From contig MKVK01000026.1 of assembly GCA_001898825.1 (NCBI GenBank), forward strand, positions 27,582 to 91,581: a stretch of DNA of 64,000 bases. The letters are read 5' to 3'. The notes beneath the pieces were generated by a model that saw only the letters and a program-made list of their open reading frames with translations, was not told the DNA's origin and searched no databases. The translations under genes were made by a program, and so were the position numbers. Origin of the DNA: Magnetospirillum sp. 64-120 (GTDB taxonomy: Bacteria; Pseudomonadota; Alphaproteobacteria; Rhodospirillales; Magnetospirillaceae). Each line of letters opens with the position of its first letter. The first letter of the stretch is position 1. Below are positions 63,841 through 64,000 of this stretch, piece after piece.

Positions 63841-64000
63841 TTTTTCCCAGAAACTCGCGGAGCGCGGCCTCGTTCAGCATGGACTCGGCCAGCAGCTTCT
63901 TCGGCCGCGCGTTCTCATCCTCTAGCGCCTTCAGCCGCCGAGCCTCCGACACCTCCATGCCGCCATACTTGGCCTTCCACTTATAGAAGGTGGCGTCCGA
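63692..64000 (-). CDS. IS3 transposase orfA, C-terminal part (5' end outside window)
   Basis: Open frame from the window edge: [20 protein letters not shown] then [20 protein letters not shown] and LREFLGKN. This is the helix-turn-helix end and leucine-zipper part of OrfA. In relatives orfA ends LGKKW-stop after an A7 slip site; here there are only six A residues (63840-63845 as T on the plus strand), so the frame runs on without a stop and the normal -1 frameshift arrangement is disturbed. Confidence 0.7.
   Translation of the reverse strand, partial: SDATFYKWKAKYGGMEVSEARRLKALEDENARPKKLLAESMLNEAALREFLGKNGRARRQAGCCRPSAEPVRDERASGLRRHRGGPHHDPLPVGPARRQRSA

Larger units (their letters stand above)
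62905..64000 (-). mobile_element. IS3-family insertion sequence (partial, runs off the window)
   Basis: Carries orfA and orfB of the IS3 type on the minus strand. Its end nearest the prophage is put at 62905, where TGACCTGCTCTGG begins, the TG end typical of the family; the other end is outside the window, so neither terminal repeats nor target duplication can be checked. It interrupts a phage tail gene. Both the A-tract for frameshifting and orfB appear damaged. Confidence 0.75.

Overview
The window is GC-rich DNA, apart from a few AT-richer patches, and it reads like the chromosome of an alphaproteobacterium. A magnetospirillum-like member of the Rhodospirillales is the best guess, based on overall protein style, codon use and gene content; no marker gene here proves the genus. 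I see no rRNA, tRNA or CRISPR array. Almost all of the sequence is coding.

Layout. (1) 1-5974, plus strand: the distal part of an Mrp/Mbh-type multisubunit cation/proton antiporter operon with three NuoL/M/N-like large subunits, closed by a hairpin. (2) 6255-18061, plus strand: a three-gene unit holding a giant protein of about 2735 residues built almost wholly from an octapeptide repeat, a TPR-SPINDLY type (GT41) O-glycosyltransferase, and the flagellar hook protein FlgE. This is the most unusual part of the window. The Ser/Thr-rich repeat protein, the adjacent protein-O-glycosyltransferase and the hook gene suggest a glycosylated, possibly flagellum-linked surface system. (3) 18167-27641, minus strand: a complete guanidine uptake and degradation operon (NitT/TauT-type ABC transporter, two carboxyguanidine deiminase-type proteins, urea/guanidine carboxylase, allophanate hydrolase). 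It lies behind a clear guanidine-I (ykkC) riboswitch and a sigma-54 type promoter, so it answers both to ligand and to nitrogen status. An MFS transporter gene lies upstream of it.

(4) 29445-60188: a surface polysaccharide region of about 31 kb in two converging operons that overlap by 14 bp at their 3' ends (45293-45306). The plus operon carries an O-antigen ligase/polymerase-like protein, a tandem double GT4 glycosyltransferase, asparagine synthase, another GT4, an MsbA-like ABC exporter, a sulfotransferase-like protein, a GDSL-like protein, a methyltransferase, a NeuD-like acetyltransferase, two large unknown proteins and a sugar epimerase. The minus operon combines a split transketolase, a transaldolase, GmhA-, GmhB- and HldE-like enzymes, several NAD-dependent epimerases and dehydrogenases, a radical SAM protein and two glycosyltransferases. 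Together these look like a self-contained route from sedoheptulose 7-phosphate to a modified nucleotide-activated heptose (or related higher sugar). At least three enzymes in the region have lost canonical catalytic residues.

(5) 60189-64000, minus strand: a decayed accessory end. It has small Cys-rich membrane ORFs, then a prophage lysis/tail remnant (holin, broken GH19 endolysin, tail protein C-terminus) cut by an IS3-family element that itself carries frame lesions and runs out of the window.
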